Positions 34,909 through 43,440 of a stretch of 64,000 bases of DNA are shown one piece after another. Source of the stretch: Limnoglobus sp043757025 (GTDB taxonomy: Bacteria; Planctomycetota; Planctomycetia; Gemmatales; Gemmataceae); assembly GCA_043757025.1 (NCBI GenBank), contig JAYVQG010000185.1:3411-67410 (forward strand), in the 5' to 3' direction. Below the pieces are notes generated by a model. The model was given only the letters and a program-made list of their open reading frames with translations, was not told where the DNA came from and made no database searches. The stretch's first letter is position 1; each line of letters begins with the position of its first letter. Both the position numbers and the translations under genes were made by a program.

Positions 34909-36141
34909 GTGGCTGCCGACCCTTGGTTTCAGAATTTATTCGCCGACCGCATCGGTGGCGCGAACTACGGCAAATCGAACGAGATTTACAAATTCGAGAA
35001 GATCAAACGCGCGAAACGGCAAGCGATGGCCGAACACCCGGAGCGGCAATTGCTCGACTTCGGCATCGGCGAAAACGACGACATGGCCGACGCCAGCGTT
35101 CGCACTTCGATGAAATCCGAAGTCGATAAGGTCGAGAATCGCGGCTACGCCGATAACGGCATCGCCAACTACAAGGAAGCCGCGGCTGCATTCATGCAGC
35201 AGCGGTTCGGCGTGACCCTCGACCCCGTGACGGAGGTCTGTCACTGCATCGGCTCGAAGCCCGCCTACGCGATGCTCCCCGCGTGCTTCATCAACCCCGG
35301 CGACGTTACGCTAATGACCGCACCCGGCTACCCCGTGGCCGGCACCTGGACGCGCTACCTCGGCGGCGAAGTGCATCGCCTACTGCTCAAGAAGGAAAAC
35401 GGCTTCCTCCCGGACCTCGACGGCATCCCGGACGACATTAAAAAGCGAGCGAAGTTGCTCGTCATCAACTACCCGAACAGCCCGACGGGGGCGGTGGCGA
35501 CTCGCGATTTCTATCGTCGCGTCGTCGATTTCGCGCAGAAGAATCAAGTCGTCGTCGTTCAAGATGCTGCGCACATTTTGCTCAGTTATCGGAGCGAGCC
35601 GCTCAGCTTCTTGCAAATCGATGGCGCGAAAGAGGTCGGCGTCGAAGTCCATTCGATGAGCAAGGGTTTCAATATGATCGGCTGGCGGATGGGCTTCGTG
35701 GCCGGTCACGCGAAGATCGTGCAGGCCTACGCCGACGTGAAAGATAACAGCGACAGCGGGCAGTTCATGGCCACACAACACGCCGCCGCCGCCGCACTGC
35801 GTAACCCGAACATCCCCATCGCCATCCAGGTGAAGTACGAGCGTCGCCTCCGCAAGTTAGTCGCCGCCCTGCATGCGACGGGCTTCCAGTGCGAGATGCC
35901 CGGCGGCACGTATTTCCTCTACACCGCATCGCCGAAGGGGGCGGGCGAACGCAGTTTCGCGAATGCCGAAGACGCGAGCCAGTATCTCATTCACGAACAG
36001 AGCGTCTGTTGCGTGCCGTGGGACGATGCGGGCGCGTTCCTGCGATTTTCGGTGACGTACATCGCTAAAGATGAAGCCGAAGAAGACGCACTGATGGCCG
36101 AAACCGTCGCACGCCTGAAGGGAATGCGCCTGCGGTTTTAG
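34909..36141 (+). CDS. dapL: LL-diaminopimelate aminotransferase
   Basis: DapL converts tetrahydrodipicolinate directly to LL-2,6-diaminopimelate using glutamate and PLP, feeding lysine and peptidoglycan synthesis. The 410-residue length and class I/II aminotransferase signatures fit: LLDFGIGENDD, NRGYADNGIANYKEAAA, CIGSKPAYAMLP, NYPNSPTGAVAT, Schiff-base K252 in HSMSKGFNMIGWRMGF, and a C-terminal LRFSVTY. The start is GTG at 34909. Other branches of class I aminotransferases are possible but the GIGENDD block favours DapL. It overlaps the convergent membrane gene by 4 bases. Confidence 0.9.
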   Translation: MAADPWFQNLFADRIGGANYGKSNEIYKFEKIKRAKRQAMAEHPERQLLDFGIGENDDMADASVRTSMKSEVDKVENRGYADNGIANYKEAAAAFMQQRFGVTLDPVTEVCHCIGSKPAYAMLPACFINPGDVTLMTAPGYPVAGTWTRYLGGEVHRLLLKKENGFLPDLDGIPDDIKKRAKLLVINYPNSPTGAVATRDFYRRVVDFAQKNQVVVVQDAAHILLSYRSEPLSFLQIDGAKEVGVEVHSMSKGFNMIGWRMGFVAGHAKIVQAYADVKDNSDSGQFMATQHAAAAALRNPNIPIAIQVKYERRLRKLVAALHATGFQCEMPGGTYFLYTASPKGAGERSFANAEDASQYLIHEQSVCCVPWDDAGAFLRFSVTYIAKDEAEEDALMAETVARLKGMRLRF

Positions 36142-36542
36142 AGTGATGTTCCGACTACCGCGTTCTTGGACAACTTGCGGATCGCGGTGATCACGAACGC
36201 ATCCGCGAGCAAGTGGAATGGTACGACCCAGATGAAATCGGGCGATTCGGTCAGGCCGGAGCCGGTCATTTTCAGCAGTTGATCGGGCGAGAGTCGGTCT
36301 CGCAACAACTCGGCGAGCACGCCCCACTGCTTCAGCACCCATTGCATACACATTAGGTGTGTGATCGCGAACCCGATGTAGGCAAGCAGCACGAACCGCA
36401 TCGCCACTGCATCCGCCCGGAGTGTCGGCCGCGCCGCGATTATCAGGATGAGCGCGAACGACGCCAGCAAATGCACCACCCAGAGCGATAGCAAGTAGTT
36501 CGAGTGCGCGAGCAACGACGGCACGAGCGAGTTCGGTTCCAC
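36138..36542 (-). CDS. Hypothetical four-helix membrane protein
   Basis: A 134-residue protein starting at GTG 36542, with about four hydrophobic segments (11-35, 48-66, 70-90 and 105-125): LWVVHLLASFALILIIAARP, FVLLAYIGFAITHLMCMQWVL, FIWVVPFHLLADAFVITAI. No family is recognised. It is on the opposite strand to dapL and overlaps its last 4 bases, so it is transcribed from its own promoter in the 36543-36676 gap. Confidence 0.65.
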   Translation of the reverse strand: MEPNSLVPSLLAHSNYLLSLWVVHLLASFALILIIAARPTLRADAVAMRFVLLAYIGFAITHLMCMQWVLKQWGVLAELLRDRLSPDQLLKMTGSGLTESPDFIWVVPFHLLADAFVITAIRKLSKNAVVGTSL

Positions 36543-36676
36543 GGTAGCTTCCAGTGTGTGCGGGTGTACCGATATGATAGGGGAGACTTCGGGGGCTTCG
36601 TGCCAATTGCGAGGTGGGCGGGGCGGATGAACTGAAATTAGAAGGGGTCTGAAAACCAGAACTCATTGGAGAATCT

Positions 36677-38713
36677 GTGAATCCAGCAGAACAAAACATG
36701 GGACCGTTGCCGAAAGGCGACCGCAACGATGACCTCCAGCAAGAAAGCCTCACAGAATTCCGAGTGGCAATCCCGAGTGAGCGTTTCCTGTTTCGCGACG
36801 AGCGGACGGATGACAAAGGTGTCGATGGGTCGCTCGAACTCAAAGTTCCAGCCGGCTTCACGAATGTCCGTTCACAGGTACAACTCAAATCCACCGATGC
36901 CGCCGACCTGAATGTAGACGGCTCGTTATCGCTTCCCGTCGCTGTCAGCAATTTGAATTATTTGCTGAACGGCCCATCACCTCTCTATGTGGTGTGGATC
37001 GCTCCACGGAAGGAGTTCCGGTATATCTGGGCTCGAGACGAAGCACGGCGACTGCATCAAGAAAACCCAGAATGGATCAATCAAGGGAGTATTACGCTTC
37101 GATTTCGCGAATTGCTGAGTTCCACAAGTTGGGATTCTGTCTTCGAGCGAATCATGCGGGAAGGGCAACTTCACCGACAGACTCACGACCAATTAGCACA
37201 AACAGCTTCGGCGGAGCCGATCACCCTCCGCATCGACTCGGGATCGCTGAAGGCAATGACCGGTCAGCAGGCCTACGAGTGGATAACGAATTCGGGGCTA
37301 GCATTGGTCGCGGCTGGTTACGCGACTCCGGTACGCGAATTGATTCGTATGTTGCCTGCGGAAAGAGCATCTGAACCGCGGGTGCGACTCGTTACCGGGT
37401 ATGCCGCTCACAGCCTGGGAGACAATTTCTCCGCCAGGGCAGAACTCGGCCGAGCAGCGGTGAATCGCGACAGTTTCAATGCCATAGACCGCTACATGCT
37501 CGACGCTTTGCTCAACGATTGCGATTACTGTTTGGGCCGTATCGACAATCAACAGATGCGTGCCCGACAACTCCAACTCGAGTCGGAATCGCCTGGTCCG
37601 ATCTCCCTCCAACTCCGACTCGACAGGCTCCGATGGGACCATATCGGAACCCGGGACGTAGCGAATCGCACAGCGGTTGCGAACGAACTGAAAATAGTGG
37701 TCGGAAGAATCCTATCCGATCCGGATGCCTGCGAGTCATTGAAGTTGCGAGCGCGGCTCGTTCGGCTATACGCCGAAGCCGCAGATGGGAATCCGGTACA
37801 CGTTCAAAATCTTGCGCAGTTACGAGCGCGGGCGGACATGGGGATGCGGGCCGCCACCCCAAGTTTATGTGCACAAGTCACACAGGCATTTCAAGCGGAT
37901 CGCGAGGTGGATCAAGAGTCGGCTGAGTGTGTTCGGGAAGCCATACGGTTGCAACACCCGATACTCATCGCTGAGTCGAATCTGAACCGTGTCAACATCC
38001 TCATCGAAAGGGCCATGTATGATCGGATCATGCGGTCTCAACCAGGCAAACCAGGAAACCCACCGTCGGAATCGACATTGGCTGCCGGACTCGAACAACT
38101 ACGACACGCCGAGGGTTTGTTCCGCGTTGCCGGTAGCGATGAAGGCGTTGTTCGAGCAATTCTGCTCCAAGCGGATTGGATGGTCACATGCGGTCGTCCT
38201 ACCGATGCCATCGAACGCGTCCGAAGTGTTGAGGCGTTGGCATCCGGCATTGGAAACGAGCGTCACATTCGACGGATTGCGGAGCATCTCGCCGGGGAGA
38301 CCGAGCAACATCGGTCACTGAACGCAGTTTCAAATCCGCCCGATGAAGTCGCTTCCCTGGCCCAGCGTACGGACACGCAACTTCGCGACATGGCGGGCCT
38401 TTGCCTCGATTCACTCGGATTGCCGCGAGAAAGACTGCCGGCACTCGAACGCGAATGGTTTTCCTGGCGAGCCATTTCACGAGAGAAGATGACTTGGTGC
38501 CGACATCTCGAACTGATCCAAGACCTGCGACACGAGCAATCACCGCTGACACATTTTCGCACCGATCCCGAGCGAAGGTGCCATTGCAGCTTGCACAAGT
38601 ACCAGAGCGTCATCCCGACTCCGGATTGGAGCGTTTTGATTTCTTCTTTCAAGAGCAGCCGGTGTATGGGTTGCAAAGACCGTTCGCCGAAGCAAAACGA
38701 TACTCATGGATGA
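36677..38713 (+). CDS. DUF4365-domain protein with long helical-repeat region
   Basis: A 678-residue protein, start GTG at 36677 with GGAG 6 bases upstream. Residues about 20-165 match the DUF4365 group of PD-(D/E)XK-like domains: QQESLTEFRVAIPSERF, DKGVDGSLEL (D50), then QVQLKSTD (Q69, K71) and LYVVWIAPRKEF. This is followed by about 450 residues of helical, TPR-like repeats. The C-terminus holds a Cys/His cluster (C635, C637, H640, C663, C666) that could bind zinc. DUF4365 domains are often found in anti-phage defence proteins, with the helical part as sensor. The role here is inferred. Codon use is flatter than in neighbours. Confidence 0.65.
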   Translation: MNPAEQNMGPLPKGDRNDDLQQESLTEFRVAIPSERFLFRDERTDDKGVDGSLELKVPAGFTNVRSQVQLKSTDAADLNVDGSLSLPVAVSNLNYLLNGPSPLYVVWIAPRKEFRYIWARDEARRLHQENPEWINQGSITLRFRELLSSTSWDSVFERIMREGQLHRQTHDQLAQTASAEPITLRIDSGSLKAMTGQQAYEWITNSGLALVAAGYATPVRELIRMLPAERASEPRVRLVTGYAAHSLGDNFSARAELGRAAVNRDSFNAIDRYMLDALLNDCDYCLGRIDNQQMRARQLQLESESPGPISLQLRLDRLRWDHIGTRDVANRTAVANELKIVVGRILSDPDACESLKLRARLVRLYAEAADGNPVHVQNLAQLRARADMGMRAATPSLCAQVTQAFQADREVDQESAECVREAIRLQHPILIAESNLNRVNILIERAMYDRIMRSQPGKPGNPPSESTLAAGLEQLRHAEGLFRVAGSDEGVVRAILLQADWMVTCGRPTDAIERVRSVEALASGIGNERHIRRIAEHLAGETEQHRSLNAVSNPPDEVASLAQRTDTQLRDMAGLCLDSLGLPRERLPALEREWFSWRAISREKMTWCRHLELIQDLRHEQSPLTHFRTDPERRCHCSLHKYQSVIPTPDWSVLISSFKSSRCMGCKDRSPKQNDTHG

Positions 38714-38844
38714 GTTCGTCCACGGCTGCCATCCCTACCCCTACACGTCGATTCTGACGACGAAATTACGGCTTGGAACAACCGCAGCCCGTTCGTTCGG
38801 TTTCGTGTAGAATCAGTGGCACGACTGAAACGGGAATTTCCTTC

Positions 38845-39681
38845 ATGCGGGAGCCGATGCTCATGCGAGTACGAATCGTTGGTTTCGCCCTATTCATCGG
38901 GCTACTCTCTTTCGCGGCCACGAGTGCGACGGCACAAGAGAAAAAGGTCGTCAAACCGACGCTGACCGTGATCGTGCCGAGCGACGAAGCCGAGTTGACC
39001 ATCGAAGCGCAAGTCATGAAAACGACTGGCAAATCGCGCGAATTCGATCTGCCAGTCGTCGAAGCGGGGAAGCTTTACGAGTACGATTTCACGGTGAAGT
39101 TCGCACCGAATAACTACACGACGATCACGCGGAAAAAGACCGTGCAGTTCAAAGGCGGCGAGTCGCCGACGGTCGATCTCACGAAGCAAGATCCGAGCGA
39201 TAAAGCCGTGATTCGCTTCGTGCCGACGCCGAACGACATCGTGCTGGCGATGCTGAAACTCTCCAACGTCGGCAAGGACGACGTCGTTTACGATCTCGGT
39301 TGCGGCGACGGTCGGATCGTGATTGCGGCGGTCAAATCGGGCGGCGCGAAGAAGGGCGTTGGCGTCGATCTCGACCCCGAACGCATCAAGGATTCGAAGC
39401 AGAAAGCCAAGGATGCAAAAGTCGATGACAAAGTCGAAATCCGCCTCGGCGACGTGCTCGATATCAAGGATCTCTCCGACGCCACTGTCGTGATGATGTA
39501 CATGAGCGACGAACTCGGCAAGCTCCTCGAGCCGGTGCTGAAGAAGACGCTCAAACCCGGCACCCGCGTCGTCTCGCACCGCTTCACCCTCGGCGACTGG
39601 AAGCCCGAGAAGACGATAATGGTCACCGGCGAAGACTCGGAAGAGTACACGCTCCACCTGTGGACGGTGCCGAAGAAATAA
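38845..39681 (+). CDS. TIGR03000-like domain fused to SAM methyltransferase fold, exported
   Basis: Counted from ATG 38845, the protein is 278 residues. A signal peptide (about 1-30, FALFIGLLSFAATSATA) is followed by a TIGR03000-like module (39-113, LTVIVPSDEAELTIEAQ, REFDLPVVEAGKLYEYDF). A class I methyltransferase domain (128-278) has motif I D150-LGCGDG, GVGVDLDPERI and VSHRFTLGDW. A methyltransferase outside the cytosol would lack SAM unless it acts before export or has lost activity. Starts at 38857 and 38863 are also possible. The beta-propeller gene follows 44 bases later. Confidence 0.7.
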   Translation: MREPMLMRVRIVGFALFIGLLSFAATSATAQEKKVVKPTLTVIVPSDEAELTIEAQVMKTTGKSREFDLPVVEAGKLYEYDFTVKFAPNNYTTITRKKTVQFKGGESPTVDLTKQDPSDKAVIRFVPTPNDIVLAMLKLSNVGKDDVVYDLGCGDGRIVIAAVKSGGAKKGVGVDLDPERIKDSKQKAKDAKVDDKVEIRLGDVLDIKDLSDATVVMMYMSDELGKLLEPVLKKTLKPGTRVVSHRFTLGDWKPEKTIMVTGEDSEEYTLHLWTVPKK

Positions 39682-39725
39682 CGAACGATTCCCTGCGATT
39701 CATCCAACGATTCCGAGATACGATT

Positions 39726-41603
39726 ATGCGTTCATTCGCTTCGCTTCTGTTGTTCGTGGCGGCCACACTGCCTGCCTTCGCCGGTTCCGCGAGTTCCCTT
39801 TTAGATGTCTCCGCCGATGGTTCGCGGTTGCTCGTTGCCAACACCGACACGGGAACGGTGACGGTTGTGGACACCGCAACGCGAACGAAGATTTGCGAAC
39901 TGCCTGCCGGGGATCATCCCGAAGCAGCGGCGTGGGCGGGTAGTGTTGGCCTCGTCACGGTCTACGGCGACGACCGTGTAGTCTTCTTCGATGCGAATGC
40001 AAAAGCCATCACGCACATTTTGACCGTGGCGGATGAACCATACGGCATCGTCACCACGAAGGACGGTAAACGCGCCTTCGTCTCGCACGATTACCCCGGC
40101 ACCGTCAGCGAAATCGACGTGGCGGGGAAGCGGGTGTTGCGGACGTTCAAAGTCGGCGACAACTGCCGCGGCATCGCCATTTCCCACGATGAAGCCACGC
40201 TGTACGTGACCGAGTTCTTCACCTCGAAGCTCATTGCAGTCGATATTGCGAGCGGCAAAGTGAGCGATTCGTGGGGCGGGTACGAATCGGATAACCTCGC
40301 CCGGCACGTCGTGTTGCACCCGAAGCGACCGAAGGCGTACCTCTCGCACATCCGTAGCCGCGTGACGCATTTCGATGCTCGCGGATCGATCTTCCCGCAA
40401 ATTTCGTTCTGCGATTTATGGACGAAACCCGACGGCGAAAAGCGTCGCCGCTCGCTCGCACTCGACACGTACAACGGCGTGTACGTGACCGCGAACCCGT
40501 GGGAATCCGCGTTCAGCCCCGATGGCAAAACCCTCTACACGATCTACGCCGGAACGAACGACATGAATGTGTCGCGAGTGTACGACGACGATTACCGCGA
40601 GATCGAATCGGCGGGGGTCGTACGGCTCGGCAAGCACCCGCGCGCCATCGCCGTGCGGCCCGATGGCAAGGAAGTGTACGTTTACAACACGCTCGATTAT
40701 GCCGTGACAATCCACGACGCGCGAATGCGGAAACTCGACAGCGTGACCGTGTGCGAACCGGCGCACACCGCCGAATGGCGACGCGGCAAGGAACTGTTTC
40801 AGACGGCTCGCGCACCGATGGGCGGCACCGGTTGGGTGTCCTGTTCGTCGTGCCACCCGGACGGCATGAGCGATGGCCGCATCTGGCAAAACCCCGAAGG
40901 CGATCGCCGCACCACGCACCTGTTCGGCCTCGCCCACACGCACCCGCTACACTGGTCCGCCGACCGCGATGAGGTGCAAGATTTCGAGTACACCGTACGC
41001 GGAAAGTTGATGCAAGGTCGCGGCCTCGCCGAGGGGCAAATGAAACCGCGAACGAGCTTCACCGAGTTCGCCGAACTCGAACAGACGACGCGCGGTATGT
41101 CGAAAGACCTCGATTCGCTGGCGATTTACACGAATTCGTTCCCGTTCCGGTTGTCGCCCCACGCGGTAGGCGAAGGCAAACTGACCATAGAAGCCGAGCG
41201 CGGCAAGGCGATCTTCGCGAGTTCGGCCACGCAGTGCGCCACCTGCCATAGCGGAGCGTATTTCAGCGATAGCACGCTGACGAAGCCGTTCCAATTGCAC
41301 GACATCGGCACCGGCGACGGCCCCCGCGAAAAGATCGGGCCGAAGTTCGACACGCCGACGCTGTTGGGCGTTTACCGCCTCGGGCCGTACCTCCACGATG
41401 GCCGCGCAAAGACGTTGCACGCCGTGCTGACGATCCACAACAAGACTGACAAGCACGGCAAAACGAGCCACCTCAAGCCGACTGAACTCGACGATCTCGT
41501 ATCGTTTTTGAAGTCTTTGCCGTACGAACAGCCACCCGATGAGACGCCGAACACCGTGAAGGATCGCGTCAAGCTGACCTTCCCCAAACCGGCAGTGCGA
41601 TAG
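39726..41603 (+). CDS. Exported beta-propeller / di-haem cytochrome c protein
   Basis: From the ATG at 39726 the protein is 625 residues. A signal peptide (ASLLLFVAATLPAFAG) is followed by a YncE/YVTN-type beta-propeller (about 25-345), with repeats such as SADGSRLLVANTDTGTVTVVD and SHDEATLYVTEFFTSKLIAVD. The C-terminal half holds two CxxCH haem c sites (C373-C376-H377 and C504-C507-H508) and resembles MauG/cytochrome-peroxidase-like modules. It would sit in the periplasm and pass electrons; the donor is unknown. The ATPase gene of the defence-like module starts only 10 bases past its stop. Confidence 0.88.
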   Translation: MRSFASLLLFVAATLPAFAGSASSLLDVSADGSRLLVANTDTGTVTVVDTATRTKICELPAGDHPEAAAWAGSVGLVTVYGDDRVVFFDANAKAITHILTVADEPYGIVTTKDGKRAFVSHDYPGTVSEIDVAGKRVLRTFKVGDNCRGIAISHDEATLYVTEFFTSKLIAVDIASGKVSDSWGGYESDNLARHVVLHPKRPKAYLSHIRSRVTHFDARGSIFPQISFCDLWTKPDGEKRRRSLALDTYNGVYVTANPWESAFSPDGKTLYTIYAGTNDMNVSRVYDDDYREIESAGVVRLGKHPRAIAVRPDGKEVYVYNTLDYAVTIHDARMRKLDSVTVCEPAHTAEWRRGKELFQTARAPMGGTGWVSCSSCHPDGMSDGRIWQNPEGDRRTTHLFGLAHTHPLHWSADRDEVQDFEYTVRGKLMQGRGLAEGQMKPRTSFTEFAELEQTTRGMSKDLDSLAIYTNSFPFRLSPHAVGEGKLTIEAERGKAIFASSATQCATCHSGAYFSDSTLTKPFQLHDIGTGDGPREKIGPKFDTPTLLGVYRLGPYLHDGRAKTLHAVLTIHNKTDKHGKTSHLKPTELDDLVSFLKSLPYEQPPDETPNTVKDRVKLTFPKPAVR

Positions 41604-41613
41604 GAGACGAGCG

Positions 41614-42591
41614 ATGTCGAAATTGACGCACGGTATCCGTTCGGTGAAGATCGAGAATTTTCGTTGCATCGACAAACTGGAACTCGATTTCACGGATCCG
41701 CAAGGCCACCCGAGCGACATCGTCGTAATCGGCGGTCCGAACGGCAGCGGCAAGACAGCCGTGCTGGAGGCGTGCGTACTCGCCTTGGGCGGGGAATCGC
41801 TCTTGAAGGGGTCGAAGGGACAAAAGGCGATTCGGGATAGAACGCGAAAAGCGACAATATCGATCACCTATTTCAACGAATCGGATGGCAAAGTTCAGGA
41901 GCAGGATGTCCGATATAACATCGATTACGTCACTGTGTCGGCGACAATCGATGGAGTGCCCATCAGCCCGGCAAATGCAATCCCTCACCTCTACATTTCA
42001 TCGAACCGGATACCAAAGCTCGTAGGACCGTTGCCTATTTCCAACGACTACGGGATTGAGAATGGACTCCCTTTCATCAAGCAAAGGCTGATCAATCTCA
42101 AAGCATTTGAACTCATGGGTGGACATCGTCACCCGTTACATGATTTCGAGTACGAACTTAAGGCGTTGAGCAACGTCTGGCAGCAATTTTATCCTTCGTC
42201 GAACGCACAATTCACGATTGAACCCGCCAGCGTTATTGCGTCAGCTGGATTTGATGTCTATTTAACCGACAATCAGCGTAGGATTTCAGTCGATCAGTTC
42301 AGTTCTGGCCAGATCGAATTGTTTGCATTTTTCGCCACATTATTACAAACCAGGGAGTTTTCTAAGGTGATCTTCATCGACGAACCCGAACTGCACCTCG
42401 ATCCGCAATGGCATGCAACGCTCCTTCACGAGATGCGACGGTTTTTGCCGAATGCGCAATTCATCATCGCGACGCATTCACCGCAGATTTATGATTCGGT
42501 GTACTCTGACCAAAGACATTTTTTGGTCGCCGACGATGATCCACGTTCACAATTCTGGAAGTCTACTGAAACGAAGCTGGTCGTCGCATGA
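41614..42591 (+). CDS. AAA/ABC-type ATPase of a PARIS/OLD-like module (AriA-like)
   Basis: A 325-residue SMC/ABC-like ATPase. Walker A is GPNGSGKT (41-48) and a signature-like FSSGQ lies at 229-233. Walker B is VIFIDEPELHLD (252-263) and the H-motif THSPQ has H288. The opening (IRSVKIENFRCIDKLELDF) is that of the AAA_15/AAA_21 and OLD-type ATPases. The gene overlaps the next one by ATGA (42588-42591), so the two are coupled. An AAA_15 ATPase plus a DUF4435/Toprim-like partner is the PARIS arrangement (AriA/AriB), but 325 residues is shorter than the AriA I know. Its start has AGGAGA 7 bases upstream. Confidence 0.8.
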   Translation: MSKLTHGIRSVKIENFRCIDKLELDFTDPQGHPSDIVVIGGPNGSGKTAVLEACVLALGGESLLKGSKGQKAIRDRTRKATISITYFNESDGKVQEQDVRYNIDYVTVSATIDGVPISPANAIPHLYISSNRIPKLVGPLPISNDYGIENGLPFIKQRLINLKAFELMGGHRHPLHDFEYELKALSNVWQQFYPSSNAQFTIEPASVIASAGFDVYLTDNQRRISVDQFSSGQIELFAFFATLLQTREFSKVIFIDEPELHLDPQWHATLLHEMRRFLPNAQFIIATHSPQIYDSVYSDQRHFLVADDDPRSQFWKSTETKLVVA

Positions 42592-43424
42592 ATGACGCTG
42601 CGCACCTCGATTCGTTTTACAAGGCGGGTCGGATCGTATTGTGGGTGGAAGATTCGCTCACACGCGATTACCTCCGCGCGGCATGGAGAAGCCCCGTTGA
42701 TATTGCCTTCTTCGTCGCTAATGGCGGCGAACACGTTCCATCATTAGCGACCGCAGCACGACAGAATTCACCAGCGTTTCAGCACGTCTTCGGAATCCTC
42801 GATCGCGATTTCGGTTACTCGAATCGTGCGAGTTGGAACACTGCTGACAATTTCTATTTGCCACGGCATGAGATCGAGAATTATCTACTGGATGCCGATG
42901 CATTTACGGCATCCCGATACAATACCAGAAATCGAAGCTGTTCAGATGTAACGACAGAAATACAACGACTCGCAAAACTACAACCCGCGTGGCTGGCTTG
43001 TCGACAAACTCTTAAAACTCTTCGACACCAAGCTACGGATGGATTTTCAAGATCGCCGAGTTTGCTCGATATCGTGGATCCTCCTACAGCGGTCAACCAT
43101 ATTGTGACTTTGCCCTGGTTTCAACAAGTCGCATCCCGATTGACATTTTCATTAACCGTCGTTGAAACTTCGAGGCGCATCGACGAGGCGATTGTCAGGT
43201 ATCATACCGATTTGCTAACTGATGACTGGGTTGCGAATTTTTCTGGTAAAGAGATATTCCGCCAACTTCGAGCTTATACATACCTACCGCCACATAAGAC
43301 CGGCAACCTTGACAACGACTTCGCGATAAGCGTCGGTTCGTGGCAAGCGGCGAACGACCGGGTGCCGCCCGACATACACGATTTGCTATTATCTCTGCGT
43401 ATGCGTGTCGGTATCCATCCATAA
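42588..43424 (+). CDS. DUF4435/Toprim-like nuclease-fold protein (AriB-like)
   Basis: A 278-residue protein. The motif order fits the Toprim-like DUF4435 family: LWVEDSLTRDYLRAAW (acidic E21), VFGILDRDFG (D72, D74), and PRHEIENYLLD (93-102), whose HxIENYL block is typical of the family. In PARIS, the DUF4435 protein AriB is the toxic effector released from the ATPase when a phage anti-restriction protein is sensed. Toxicity here is inference. The gene is visibly AT-rich: one 60-base line (42901-42960) has about 42% G+C, against 67% for a line of nuoD just downstream. That suggests transfer. Confidence 0.75.
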   Translation: MNDAAHLDSFYKAGRIVLWVEDSLTRDYLRAAWRSPVDIAFFVANGGEHVPSLATAARQNSPAFQHVFGILDRDFGYSNRASWNTADNFYLPRHEIENYLLDADAFTASRYNTRNRSCSDVTTEIQRLAKLQPAWLACRQTLKTLRHQATDGFSRSPSLLDIVDPPTAVNHIVTLPWFQQVASRLTFSLTVVETSRRIDEAIVRYHTDLLTDDWVANFSGKEIFRQLRAYTYLPPHKTGNLDNDFAISVGSWQAANDRVPPDIHDLLLSLRMRVGIHP

Positions 43425-43440
43425 TCAACAAGGTTCATCC

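Noticed and set aside
39660..39725. Upstream start of the beta-propeller/cytochrome gene
   Set aside because: It would lie before the signal peptide and overlap the end of the preceding gene; the ATG at 39726 places the signal correctly.
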